Assembly: GCF_028993575.1 (NCBI RefSeq)
Contig: NZ_CP118615.1
Location: 1,736,001 to 1,800,000, forward strand
DNA: 64,000 bases
Direction: 5' to 3'
Origin: Micromonospora cathayae
GTDB lineage: Bacteria > Actinomycetota > Actinomycetes > Mycobacteriales > Micromonosporaceae
Of the stretch, positions 9,091 through 19,874 are shown piece by piece (the first letter of the stretch is position 1; every line of letters starts with the position of its first letter). The position numbers and the translations under genes were made by a program. The notes under the pieces were generated by a model. It was not told where the DNA came from. It did no database searches and worked only from the letters and a program-made list of their open reading frames with translations.

Positions 9091-10023
9091 TCAGGACTTC
9101 GCCCAGCGCAGCACCTCGCCCAGCACCACGTCCGGCGACTCCAGGTGCGGGAAGTGGCCGACGGACTCCAGCAGTCGCCACTCGTACGGGGCCTGGACGT
9201 AGCGGCCGGAGCCCTGGGCGGTACGCGGCAGGGAGGCGAGATCCTCCGCGCCGTGCAGTTGCAGGGTCGGGGTGACCAGCGGCTTCTGCATCAGCTTCAC
9301 GAACCGGTAGCCGTGCAGCCGCAGCACCGACCGGAACGCCCACCGGTACGCCTCCAGGGCGCAGAAGGCGGCCTGCGGGATCCGCATCGCCTCCCGGCAG
9401 CGGGCCGCGTACGGGGCGAAGCCGGGACTGTCCACCCACTGCTGTCCGCCCCAGCGGCGCAGCACCTCCTCGACCCGGGCCGCCTCGTTGCGGGTGAGCA
9501 CGTGCTCGTACCGGGGGAGCTGGAACTTCAGGGTGGGGGTGGCGGCGCTGAACTGCCCGCGGGGGTCGGCGAAGATGCCGGCCCGCAGCCGCAGCGGGTG
9601 CGGCGCGCCCAGCACCACCAGCCGCCGGACCAGCGCCGGATGGAACGAGGCGGCGGTCCAGGCGAGCAGTCCGCCGGCCCCGCTGCCGACCACGGTGGCG
9701 GAGCGTTCGCCGAGCGCCCGGATCAGGCCGGCCACGTCGGCGGCGAGGGTGTAGCCGTCGTACCCCCGGGGTGGCTTGTCGGTGGCGCCGTAACCGCGCA
9801 GGTCGACCGCGACGGCCCGGAAGCCGGCGTCCGCGACGGCGGGCAGCATCTCGTGCCAGGCCCACCAGAACTCGGGGAAGCCGTGCAGGAAGAGCACCAT
9901 CGGCCCGGTACCGGCCTCGACCACGTGGAACCGGCTGCCGTTCGCGCCGACGAACCGGTGGTGCCACGGCCCTTCGGTCAGGACGCAGGACTCGTCGATC
10001 GGCCCGTCATGCTGCTCGGTCAT
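9091..10023 (-). CDS. Alpha/beta hydrolase, EphE-like, nucleophile position degenerate
   Basis: A 310-residue alpha/beta-hydrolase fold protein related to mycobacterial EphE. The oxyanion segment HGFPEFWWAW and the DLRGYGATDKPPRGYDGYTL strand are typical of the epoxide-hydrolase branch, and a late SVGHFPHLE gives the catalytic His. However, the nucleophile elbow reads VVGSGAGG where VGHDWGG is expected, so the Asp nucleophile is missing. It may be a non-canonical or inactive member. ATG 10023 is preceded by TAGGCT at 6 nt and no ribosome site, so I read it as a leaderless transcript. Mycobacterial ephE is also near acetyl-CoA synthetase. Confidence 0.8.
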   Translation of the reverse strand: MTEQHDGPIDESCVLTEGPWHHRFVGANGSRFHVVEAGTGPMVLFLHGFPEFWWAWHEMLPAVADAGFRAVAVDLRGYGATDKPPRGYDGYTLAADVAGLIRALGERSATVVGSGAGGLLAWTAASFHPALVRRLVVLGAPHPLRLRAGIFADPRGQFSAATPTLKFQLPRYEHVLTRNEAARVEEVLRRWGGQQWVDSPGFAPYAARCREAMRIPQAAFCALEAYRWAFRSVLRLHGYRFVKLMQKPLVTPTLQLHGAEDLASLPRTAQGSGRYVQAPYEWRLLESVGHFPHLESPDVVLGEVLRWAKS

Positions 10024-10126
10024 GTCCACAGCCTAGGACCCGGCGGCATCCTGGCTGCTGGTACGGGGTTACCGGGGCGTTCCGGCCGGGTCGGGTCAGG
10101 TCGGCGGGCCGTGCCCGGACAGGCGA

Positions 10127-10155
10127 ACGGCGCCCGGGGGTGCCCCGGGCGCCGT
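10127..10155 (-). terminator. Hairpin terminator after the first M6 protease gene
   Basis: A perfect 13-bp stem (ACGGCGCCCGGGG paired with its complement) closes a 3-nt loop 18 bp beyond the stop of the M6 protease gene on the minus strand. There is no T-run, as is common in high-GC actinomycetes. Confidence 0.7.
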
Positions 10156-10172
10156 CGCGTGGTGCGGTCGGA

Positions 10173-12578
10173 TCAGGAGAAGCGGACCTTGACGGAGGTG
10201 CCGTCCTGCTCCAGGACCCGGATCTTGGTGCCGGTCGCGGGGAGCTTGACCCCGTGGTTCGGCAGCTCCGGGAACCAGTACTGCTTGGTGTCGTCGAACA
10301 GCGGCTGCGCCGCCTGGCCGCGGATGTACTGCGGCTGGCTGTTGAGGTGCAGCGTGAACGAGTCGGCCTTCTTCAGGCTGAACGGCGCGTCGTAGACCTG
10401 GACGCGGGCCCGCCAGGGCTGCCCGGTCAGGTTGTAGAGGGGCCGCGGACGCGAGTCGATGATCATGTTCCGGCCCTCGCCCGGGTGGTCGAACGTGTCG
10501 TTGTCCGCCCAGCGCAGGTTCCAGTACGAGATCAGCAGACCCTCCTGGTACGCGTAGTGGTCCACGTAGTCCGGGCGGGTGTTCGCGTAGCCGAAGAAGT
10601 ACGGGCCGGTCTTCAGGTACTTGTCGTACGACACGTACGTCCGGTTGCCGGCGATGTAGTAGTTGTCGAACTTCCGGGTGTAGGTCTCCGCCTGGATCGT
10701 CCAGCCGTTGAGGGCCCAGGCACCCGGGCCGCTCTCGCCGCCGTCGACCGAGATCGGGGCACCGTCGGCGGTCACGGTGATCGCGTCACCGTAGAAGCCA
10801 CCCTCGGAAACCCCACCGTCGGTCTGGTAGCGCAGGCGGACCTGCACGTTCTGGCCGGCGGCGAAGTCCAGCGGGATGTTGATGTCGCGCCACGCGCCGT
10901 TGCTGGAGCCGTCCAGCGCCGGCACGGTGGTGTCCGGGATGTTGGGGATCGGGGTGCCGTCGACCGTGCCCGGCAGCGGGGTCCAGGCCCCGCCGTTGAC
11001 CGACGCCTCGAAGAAGAGGTAGTCGTAGCCGGCCTCGATGCTGTAGCGGCCCTTCAGCGACAGCGCCGCCGACGACTTGCCGGTGAGGTCCACCGACTTC
11101 GTCATCGTGGTGTTGAGGTCGTCCTCGTTGCCGGAGAAGAACTGCTTGGTGCCCTCGAACGGCTTGCCGTTGTCGAAGGCGTAATCCCGCTGCGGGAGCA
11201 CCACCACGGCGGCCTGCGGCTTGGCGGAGTTGTACTCCTGCGGGCCGAGTTCCAGGGTGCGCTGCTGACCGGCCACGACCACCTCGTAGTCGAGCCAGCC
11301 GAGCTGGAGCTTGTTCCACGCGCCGAGGTCACCGCCGCGCTCACCGATGCCGCCGTCGTTCTTGGCGCCGAGCCGGCTCTGGGCCATCAGGGTCCAGTGC
11401 TCGTTGTTGTTGTCGCCGCCGTTGTTGAGGTTGTAGTCGTCCGGCAGGCCGAGGTCGTGGGCGTACTCGTGGTAGAAGACGCTCCGACCGCCGTTCTCCG
11501 GCTGCACGGTGTAGTCACCGATCCAGATCCCGGTGCTGCCGATCTGGGTGCCACCGGCCGGGAAGTTCGCCGGGCCGGTCCGACCGATGTCGGAGTTGTA
11601 GGCGTACCAGCGGTGGCTCCAGATGGCGTCCTCACCCTGCCACGGGTCACCGTCGGCCTGGTCGCCACCGGCGTGCACGATCTGGAAGTGGTCGATGTAG
11701 CCGTCCGGCTCGTTGAAGTTGCCGTCGCCGTCGTGGTCGTACCGGTCCCACTGGTCGAACGACTTCATGTCCGCGGCGATCTGCGCGTCCGTCCGGCCGG
11801 CGGCCTTCTGGTCGGCGACCCACTGGTTGGCGGCGTCGCGGACCAGCGCCCAGATGTTGCTGCAGGTGGTCGCGGCGCACGGGTAGCCGTTGGAACGGCC
11901 GTACCGGGCCTCGTTGTACCGCACCTTCACCCAGTCGGTGACGGTGCCGTCCACCGAGTACCGGCCCGAGGACTGCGCCTCGTAGTACTGCTTGACCGAC
12001 TCGTCGCCCTTGCCGGTGCCGAAGTACAGCTTCCGGAAGTAGTCGGCGTTGAAGTCCTGCTCCCACACGGTGGAGTTGTCCACCGCCCGGTTCGGCTCGG
12101 GGATCTCGTTGCGCAGCGGCCCGTCGAACCGGGCCGGCCCGGCGGTGTTCGGGTCGGTGTCCTGGTCCGGGTAGTCCGGGTGCCGCTCGTTGCCGAACTC
12201 GGCGAGGATCACGAAGATCCGGTCGGTCTTCTCGCGGGCCAGCTCGACGTACTGGTCCTTGGTCTGCTTGCCGCCCTTGGCCGAGCGGGCCGTGGGGCCG
12301 GCGGCGGCCGGGGTCTCGCCGACCTTGACGACCGTGCTGCCGTTGATCTTCTCAGCCTTGGCGCGCCCGGAGAGGACGTTGCTCAGACCTTCCTGGCGCA
12401 GGGCGCGCCGCTTGGTCTCGAGCGGGTTGGGCAGGTCGTGGTCGGCGTGGGCGGGTTCGGCGACCGACGGGGCCGCGCCCGGCGTGTTGGCCGGGGGCGC
12501 GGCGGTGGCGGAGGTGCCGACCGCCAGACCCGTCGCCGTCAACGTCAACCCGAGCAGACCCACTGCGACTTTGCGCAC
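10173..12578 (-). CDS. Secreted M6-family metalloprotease (immune inhibitor A type)
   Basis: An 801-residue secreted protease. A signal peptide (residues 1-27, ending TSATAA) leads a propeptide, then the M6 catalytic domain with the zinc motif HEYAHDLGLPDDY near residue 370 (HExxHxxGxxD, with D as the further metal ligand). Downstream are beta-rich segments (VNGGAWTPLPG, then VQVRLRYQTDGG) typical of the immune-inhibitor-A/VEG C-terminal region. Such enzymes degrade extracellular proteins. GGAGG 6 nt before GTG 12578 sets the start. A paralogue lies directly upstream on the same strand, separated by a terminator and an AT-richer promoter region, so they are probably separately expressed duplicates. 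Confidence 0.92.
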   Translation of the reverse strand: MRKVAVGLLGLTLTATGLAVGTSATAAPPANTPGAAPSVAEPAHADHDLPNPLETKRRALRQEGLSNVLSGRAKAEKINGSTVVKVGETPAAAGPTARSAKGGKQTKDQYVELAREKTDRIFVILAEFGNERHPDYPDQDTDPNTAGPARFDGPLRNEIPEPNRAVDNSTVWEQDFNADYFRKLYFGTGKGDESVKQYYEAQSSGRYSVDGTVTDWVKVRYNEARYGRSNGYPCAATTCSNIWALVRDAANQWVADQKAAGRTDAQIAADMKSFDQWDRYDHDGDGNFNEPDGYIDHFQIVHAGGDQADGDPWQGEDAIWSHRWYAYNSDIGRTGPANFPAGGTQIGSTGIWIGDYTVQPENGGRSVFYHEYAHDLGLPDDYNLNNGGDNNNEHWTLMAQSRLGAKNDGGIGERGGDLGAWNKLQLGWLDYEVVVAGQQRTLELGPQEYNSAKPQAAVVVLPQRDYAFDNGKPFEGTKQFFSGNEDDLNTTMTKSVDLTGKSSAALSLKGRYSIEAGYDYLFFEASVNGGAWTPLPGTVDGTPIPNIPDTTVPALDGSSNGAWRDINIPLDFAAGQNVQVRLRYQTDGGVSEGGFYGDAITVTADGAPISVDGGESGPGAWALNGWTIQAETYTRKFDNYYIAGNRTYVSYDKYLKTGPYFFGYANTRPDYVDHYAYQEGLLISYWNLRWADNDTFDHPGEGRNMIIDSRPRPLYNLTGQPWRARVQVYDAPFSLKKADSFTLHLNSQPQYIRGQAAQPLFDDTKQYWFPELPNHGVKLPATGTKIRVLEQDGTSVKVRFS

Positions 12579-12833
12579 GTGGTACCTCCGGTGTAAAGGG
12601 AACCGGCCCGATCGGGGTGCTGGGCCGGTGATCAGATCCCACGAGTGGGACTACTGGTGAACATAGACACTGGTGGGACCGGTGGGAAGACGCTGACATG
12701 GATTTGTTGCACAAACTAGTTGCGAACGCTTTTCAGTGTCACAAGCATGATCCCCGCCCCCGCTGGACGATCTCGGCGCCCGCACCGCCGTGCGTACCGC
12801 CCGCACCGGCGGTCGCCCCCGCAGCAGCACGAC
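12579..12833 (-). promoter_or_regulatory. AT-richer promoter region of the first M6 protease gene
   Basis: The 336 bp between the two M6 genes hold no gene. The half next to GTG 12578 is clearly more AT-rich than its surroundings (about 12640-12750) and contains the short palindrome TTGTTGCACAA and a nearby GTTGCGAAC, plus two close copies of ACTGGTG at about 12650-12680. I read this as the promoter and control region, but cannot assign hexamers with confidence. Confidence 0.4.
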
Positions 12834-12870
12834 GGGGCCCGCCCGGAGCGGTCAGCTCCGGACGGGCCCC
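12834..12870 (-). terminator. Hairpin terminator after the second M6 protease gene
   Basis: An imperfect 15-16 bp GC-rich stem closes a 5-nt loop (GGTCA on the plus strand), 45 bp past the stop at 12915. It separates the two M6 protease transcription units. Confidence 0.65.
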
Positions 12871-12914
12871 GCCCGGTACCGCCCGTCGCCGGGACGGCAC
12901 GGCACCGGTTCAGG

Positions 12915-15707
12915 TCACGGAGTGGCCGGGGTGACCTGGATCCAGGCGTGCTGGTTGTTCGGCGCGGCCCGCTTGATGGTGAGCTTCACGCCGTAGTTCA
13001 CCCCCAGGTCACCGGGATTGCCGGTGCCCAGGATGGTGAAGCCGAGGTCGGTCCCGTACACCCCGGTCGCCGGGGTGCCGTCCGGGTTGACCGCCCGGGT
13101 GGTGTATGCCGCGTTGCCGCGCGACGGCAGCACCACCGAGGCGTCGCTGTCCCGGGCGAACAGCTGCGAACCGTTGCGCACCTCGATGCCCGGGACCCAG
13201 CCCCTGGCGTCGGTGAAGCCCTTCACCGCCGGCTGCGCCGGGAAGCTGGTGCAGTACTCGCTGAACGGCTCACCCGCCGCCTCCAGGCACTCGGTGAACG
13301 GGTACGTCGGGTGCAGCGAGAACGCCGCGTTCGACGACTGCGGCCGGCTGGGCAGGTTGTCCAGCGTCGACGGGTCCTTCACGGCCGCCTCGCCGGTACG
13401 GCGCAGCGGGTCGAAGTTGGCGTCCACGATCAGCAGGCCGCCCTTGGCCCCGTAGCTGGGCAGCGAGGTGAGCTGCGCGGTGGTGTGGTTGACGTCGCCG
13501 AGAGTGGTGTCCCGGTACCAGACCAGCATGCCCGGCGCGTTGTACGCGACCCGGTCGACCTTCCAGGCGTCGTTCGAGTACACCGTGTCGTAGGTGTACT
13601 TCAGGCCCTTGTCGAAGCCGTCGAAGTTGCGCCACTCGGCCAGGTAGTAGTGCGCCTGGACCTTGGTGCCCGAGTCGGTGTGCCAGCCGCCGCCGGTGGT
13701 GTCGGTGAAGGTGCCGCCGGTCTTCGTCCAGCCGGCCTCGCCGCCCTCGACGTCGTCGCTCCAGGTGGTGGCCCCGCCGCCGGTGACCGAGAAGTCGTCG
13801 GCGAACCAGCCCCGCTCGGCGAACGCCGCGTCGGTGGCGTACCGCAGCCGCACCTGGACCGTGGTGCCCGCGTACGCCGACAGGTCGACGTAGTCGTGCC
13901 GCCAGCCGTGCGAGTCACCGGTCAGGCCGTACTTCTTGTTGCCGAAGTCGACCATCCGGCCGTTCGGGTCGGCGTACCCGTCGTTGGTGCTGACCAGGTT
14001 GCCGGCCTCGTCGTACACCTTCAGCTCGGTCCAGGACGTACCGCCGTTGGTCGAGACCTCGACGAAGCCGTAGTCCCAGTCCTCCTCGATGACGTAGTTG
14101 TTCCACATCCAGAACTTCGCGTCGGCGGCGGCCGGGACGGCCACCTCGCGGCTCAGCTTGACGTCCGCCCAGTCCTGGTCGGCGCCGCTGTACCACATGT
14201 TCTCGCCGCTGTGCGGATCGGCAAGGTTGATCACCTTGTCCGGCAGGTTCACCTTGATGCCGTCCTGGGTGCCGCGCGGGGTCCGCGAGGTCTGCCCGAG
14301 CAGGACGGTGCGCGGACTCGCGCCGACCGGGATCTCCAGCGGGTCGGCCCAGCCGAGCACCCACTTGTCCCACAGGCCCATGTGCGTGGGCAGCGCCTGG
14401 AACACCTCGCCGGAGTGCGAGCCGGACGCCATCAGGTCCCAGAAGTCCACGTCCGAGTCGGCGTTGCCGGAGGTGTCGTAGAGGTCCGGCAGGCCCAGGT
14501 CGTGGCCGTACTCGTGGGCGAAGACGCCGACCCCGGCGTCCTCCGGCTGCACGATGTAGTTCGAGATCCGCTTGTCGGTGCCGGGGATGGTGTAGCCGCC
14601 GGCCACCGCCGAGGAGTGCGCCCAGATGGCGTACGTGCCCTCCGCGCCGCCGCCGCGCGACTTGCCCTGGCCGGCGTGCACCAGCACCAGGTGGTCGATC
14701 ACGCCGTCCGGCTCGTGGAAGTTGCCGTCGCCGTCCCGGTCGCCCTGGTCCTCGATGTCGTAGTCGGCCCAGGGGAAGCTCGGGTCCATCGCGGCCAGCG
14801 CGTTCACCGCGTCGGTGGCGAGCCGGCCCGCGCCCTGCGGGTTGTCCGGGTGCCCGTTCATCGACTGCTGCCGGCCGGCCACCCACGCGCCGGTCTCGTC
14901 CTGGAAGCAGCGCGACGCCGCGTACCAGCCCTCCGAGTGCGGCAGCTTGATCCACGGGCTGGCCTGCCCGTCGACCGTGTACGCGCCCTTGGACATCTCC
15001 AGGTACATGTTGCGCATGGTGCGGCCGGAGATGTCGATGCCCGGCCGGCCGTCCGGCCCGGTCAGGTCGGTACGGACCCGCTGGGTGATGCCCTGGGTGG
15101 AGTAGAGCATCTTGTTGAAGTGCGCGGGCGAGAAGTCCGGCACCCAGAACGAGTTGTTGTCCTCGTTGGCGTACGAGGCCGGGTTCGGGATGTTGTTGTG
15201 CAACGGTCCGTTCTGGACGGTGCCGGGGACGCAGGTCCGGTCCCCGAAGACCGTCTTCGGCACCATCGTCCCGGTGAAGTCGTCGTTCGCCTGGTCGTTG
15301 AACTCGACCAGCAGGGTGAGCAGCTTCGCCGTCTGGGTGCTCGGGGCCTTCTTGAACCGCCGCGGGTTCTCCCCGGTCCGGATCGCCTTCGCCTCGGCCT
15401 TCGCCAGTTCCCGGGCGGTCACCGGGTTGCCCCGGGCGTACTTTCGGTCGTACGCGCGGGCCGCGTCGACGGCCGGCGCGTGGATGCCACCCTTGCCCTT
15501 GACCTCGCGACCCTCGGTGTCGGGTTGCACCGCCGGCTCGGCGTAGTTGATGTAGTACTCGTCCGCGCCGATCACGGCGGGGGCGGGTCCGGTCGGTTCG
15601 GCCGCGGCGTTGCCGGGCACGATCAGTGCCGAGGCGGCCAGCGCGACGGCCGGGAGTGCGACGATCAGGCGTCGACGCGACCCGCGTAGCGGGACAATGT
15701 GTTTCAT
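12915..15707 (-). CDS. Secreted M6-family metalloprotease (immune inhibitor A type), paralogue
   Basis: A 930-residue paralogue of the downstream M6 protease. The signal peptide is longer and basic at its N-terminus (RGSRRRLIV, then a hydrophobic core ending GNAAA). The zinc site is HEYGHDLGLPDLYD near residue 397. The order of propeptide, catalytic domain and beta-rich C-terminal domain (VRLRYATDAAFAERGW) is the same. I choose ATG 15707 because GGAG lies just upstream and the longer frame to 15776 adds only non-conserved residues before the signal peptide. It is probably a feeding or defence protease secreted to the medium. Confidence 0.9.
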   Translation of the reverse strand: MKHIVPLRGSRRRLIVALPAVALAASALIVPGNAAAEPTGPAPAVIGADEYYINYAEPAVQPDTEGREVKGKGGIHAPAVDAARAYDRKYARGNPVTARELAKAEAKAIRTGENPRRFKKAPSTQTAKLLTLLVEFNDQANDDFTGTMVPKTVFGDRTCVPGTVQNGPLHNNIPNPASYANEDNNSFWVPDFSPAHFNKMLYSTQGITQRVRTDLTGPDGRPGIDISGRTMRNMYLEMSKGAYTVDGQASPWIKLPHSEGWYAASRCFQDETGAWVAGRQQSMNGHPDNPQGAGRLATDAVNALAAMDPSFPWADYDIEDQGDRDGDGNFHEPDGVIDHLVLVHAGQGKSRGGGAEGTYAIWAHSSAVAGGYTIPGTDKRISNYIVQPEDAGVGVFAHEYGHDLGLPDLYDTSGNADSDVDFWDLMASGSHSGEVFQALPTHMGLWDKWVLGWADPLEIPVGASPRTVLLGQTSRTPRGTQDGIKVNLPDKVINLADPHSGENMWYSGADQDWADVKLSREVAVPAAADAKFWMWNNYVIEEDWDYGFVEVSTNGGTSWTELKVYDEAGNLVSTNDGYADPNGRMVDFGNKKYGLTGDSHGWRHDYVDLSAYAGTTVQVRLRYATDAAFAERGWFADDFSVTGGGATTWSDDVEGGEAGWTKTGGTFTDTTGGGWHTDSGTKVQAHYYLAEWRNFDGFDKGLKYTYDTVYSNDAWKVDRVAYNAPGMLVWYRDTTLGDVNHTTAQLTSLPSYGAKGGLLIVDANFDPLRRTGEAAVKDPSTLDNLPSRPQSSNAAFSLHPTYPFTECLEAAGEPFSEYCTSFPAQPAVKGFTDARGWVPGIEVRNGSQLFARDSDASVVLPSRGNAAYTTRAVNPDGTPATGVYGTDLGFTILGTGNPGDLGVNYGVKLTIKRAAPNNQHAWIQVTPATP

Positions 15708-15945
15708 GCCGCTCCATCTCTCGGGCATGGAAGGAAAGCCGGAATCACGACCGGGCGGTAAAGCGACGGTCGTCAACGGATCCGACGGCGTGAAAGTAGT
15801 TCAGAAATCGACCGGGGTACAGATCTCCGGACGCTCTCCAGCCGATCAGCCTTCTCCGGTTCCCCCGACCGTCCGAGAGTGGATCACGGCCGGGCCGAGG
15901 CGGATCCCGCCCCGGGGCCGCAGTGGAGCATGCCGGAAAAACAAC

Positions 15946-15979
15946 GGTGGGTGACGGTCCGGTCGGACCGTCACCCACC
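15946..15979 (-). terminator. Intrinsic terminator of acsA
   Basis: A perfect 15-bp stem (GGTGGGTGACGGTCC and its complement, loop GGTC) begins 19 bp beyond the acsA stop. On the minus strand it is followed by GTTGTTTTTCC, a true U-tract, making this one of the few textbook intrinsic terminators in the window. Confidence 0.85.
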
Positions 15980-15997
15980 GGGCGACACGTCGGTACG

Positions 15998-17962
<1,965 letters not shown>

Positions 17963-18099
17963 GGGCGTGACTCCTCGTCGCTCGGATGACCTGCGTCTCG
18001 TTGCAGGAAGGTTAACTTCGCCGGCCTGCCCCCGCGACCGCCGTCACCTCCGGCGCGCCCAGCGGCCCACCCGGCGCGCCCACCGGCGGCCAGGACCGG

Positions 18100-18260
18100 C
18101 CGACGGCAGCCGCACCGGCCCGGGCCGGTGCGGCCGTCCCCACCAGCGGCCACCGGTCCCGGAACCGGCGGCGGCCACCGGTCCGGGACCGGCCGGCGGC
18201 GACCACCAGCGGCCAGGGTCGGCCGGCGGCGGCCACACCGGTCCTGGGCCGGGCCGACCC
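18100..18260. repeat. GC-rich imperfect repeats between acsA and the Fic-like gene
   Basis: The 369 bp between 17963 and 18331 hold no gene. About 160 bp of it is built of degenerate repeats around the theme CGGCGGCCACCGGTCCGGG, in roughly four copies of irregular length. I see no hairpin with a U-tract here. Confidence 0.5.
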
Positions 18261-18331
18261 GTCCGGCCCCGGCGTCGGCCCCGGGTCCGGTTGCCCGTCG
18301 GTGGGTCCCGGGCGGTCGCTAGCGTGGGTGG

Positions 18332-19078
18332 GTGACCACCGATCCGCTCGCCCCACTGCTCACCCTCGCCGACGTCGCCCCGGCCGTCGAACGGGCCCGG
18401 GACCAGGTCGACCAGGCCCTGCGACACCGCGCGCTGCGGCGGCACGGCGGCCAGGTCGCCGCCGAGGTGAGCCTGCGGTCCGCGGTGGCGAGCGCCGCCC
18501 TCGAGGGGTACGCCCACGAGCGGGAGTCGGTCCGCGCCGGTACGGTCACCGATCCGGTGCTCCAGGGCGCGCTGCGGGTGGCCGGAGCGCTACCGGGACT
18601 CACCGAGCTCTGGCCGAAGGCCCCCCGGCAGGTGCTGGCGAAGCTGCACGTGCTCGCCGCCCGGGACGTCGTACCCGAGGCGGAACTGGGACGTCCGGTG
18701 GCCGACCCGGTGGTCGGGGCCCGGTTGGACGGGCTGGCCGGGCTGGTCGCCGGTGGCACCAGCGTCCCGCCGCCGCTGCTCGCCGCGGTGGTGCACGGGG
18801 AACTGCTGGCACTGCGGCCGTTCGCCGGGCCGTCCGGCGTGGTGGCCCGCGCCGCCGCCCGGCTGGTGCTGCTGTCGACCGGCTTCGACCCGCGGGGCCT
18901 GCTGGCGATGGACGTCGGGCACCGGGAGCGGGAACCCGAGTACGTCGGCGCGGCCGGCGCTTTCGCCACCGGAACCCCGGACGGGCTGCGTTCCTGGCTG
19001 CGCCACTGCATGACCGCCACCGAGGTGGCCGCCGCCCAGCTCACCGTCGTCGGCGACGACGTCCTCGCCGCCGCCTGA
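18332..19078 (+). CDS. Fic-like protein with degenerate active site
   Basis: A 248-residue helical protein. An N-terminal RSAVASAALEGY segment resembles the ExSSxIEG-type region found in Fic proteins, and a central HGELLALRPFAGPSGVVAR corresponds to the Fic core HPFxDGNGRxxR. The catalytic His (HPF to RPF) and the phosphate-binding DGNGR are lost. It is therefore probably not an AMPylating enzyme. Homologues beside acsA in actinomycetes are often labelled 'oxidoreductase', without visible support here. The start is GTG 18332 with TAGCGT 6 nt upstream and no ribosome site, which suggests a leaderless mRNA. Role unknown. Confidence 0.65.
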   Translation: MTTDPLAPLLTLADVAPAVERARDQVDQALRHRALRRHGGQVAAEVSLRSAVASAALEGYAHERESVRAGTVTDPVLQGALRVAGALPGLTELWPKAPRQVLAKLHVLAARDVVPEAELGRPVADPVVGARLDGLAGLVAGGTSVPPPLLAAVVHGELLALRPFAGPSGVVARAAARLVLLSTGFDPRGLLAMDVGHREREPEYVGAAGAFATGTPDGLRSWLRHCMTATEVAAAQLTVVGDDVLAAA

Positions 19079-19089
19079 CGGCCGCCGGT

Positions 19090-19203
19090 CACGGTACCGT
19101 CGGCGGCTCGCGGCCGGCCGGCACCGCTGCCGGGTCACGGTGCCGGCTCCCGGCCGGCGGGCACGGTACCGGCGGCGGCTCCCGGCCACCGCCACCGCTG
19201 GCC
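19090..19203. repeat. Imperfect 42-bp direct repeat, 72-bp period
   Basis: Segments 19090-19131 and 19162-19203 are imperfect copies, sharing CACGGTACCG, CGGCGGCTC and CACCGCTG in the same order. They fill the gap between the converging Fic-like and TetR genes. Confidence 0.6.
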
Positions 19204-19205
19204 GG

Positions 19206-19838
19206 TCATGGCCGGCGGGTGGCCTTGGTGATCTTGCGCTGGAGGAGCTGCCGGGTGACCGGGCCGAGCTCGTCCACGATCTCGATGAGCACGCCGAGCT
19301 GGTCGAGCGCGGCCATCGCCCGCTCGGCGCCGGCGGCGTCCACCCCGTCGTAGAGTTCCAGCCCGACGAACGCCGCGGACACCGCCCGTGCCAGCCCCGG
19401 CACGTCGGCGACCTCGGCGAAGGGCGAGCCGGTCAGCAGCCGGCGCAGCACGGCCTCGATCTCGTCCACCCAGATCCGGAGCGCGTCGGCGGTCGGTGCG
19501 ACGAGCCGCTCCTCGGTCTGCGCTCCGGCCAGCATCTGGGCCAGCACCGAGACGTTGCCCGAGGTCCGCTCCTCGGCGTGCAGCGCCCGCCCGACCTCCA
19601 GCAGCTCCCGCAGGCTGCGTACCCCGGCCAAACGGCCCGACCAGCTGGCGACCCGCTCGGCGGTACCGGCCCGGCAGGCCGCCGCGAGCAGGTCGTCCAC
19701 GCTGCCGAAGTGGTAGAACACCAGCGCCTGGTTCACGCCGGCGGCGGCGGCGATGGTCCGCGCCGACACCCCGGCGATACCGTGCTGGCGGATGGCCGTC
19801 AACGCTCCGGCGAGGAGACGCTGCTTGGTGTCGGACAT
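19206..19838 (-). CDS. TetR-family transcriptional regulator
   Basis: A 210-residue regulator. The N-terminal helix-turn-helix is clear (LTAIRQHGIAGVSARTIAAAAG followed by NQALVFYHFGSVDDLL, residues about 12-55); the rest is a helical ligand-binding domain. It is the last gene of a three-gene minus-strand operon, 37 bp after the ICMT-like gene. The operon's promoter carries two near-identical inverted repeats at 22050 and 22083, which are the natural targets for this protein, so it probably represses its own operon until a ligand binds. GGAG lies 4 nt before the ATG. Confidence 0.88.
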   Translation of the reverse strand: MSDTKQRLLAGALTAIRQHGIAGVSARTIAAAAGVNQALVFYHFGSVDDLLAAACRAGTAERVASWSGRLAGVRSLRELLEVGRALHAEERTSGNVSVLAQMLAGAQTEERLVAPTADALRIWVDEIEAVLRRLLTGSPFAEVADVPGLARAVSAAFVGLELYDGVDAAGAERAMAALDQLGVLIEIVDELGPVTRQLLQRKITKATRRP

Positions 19839-19874
19839 CGCTCTCCTCGCGGTCGTGCCGGTGCGGCGGTGCGA

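Noticed and set aside
9771..12596. Plus-strand open frame of over 900 codons opposite the M6 protease gene
   Set aside because: The minus strand holds a signal peptide and HExxH protease; the plus-strand product is a Val/Arg/Leu-rich antisense artefact of high GC. The same applies to 12720-15689 and 15923-17989.
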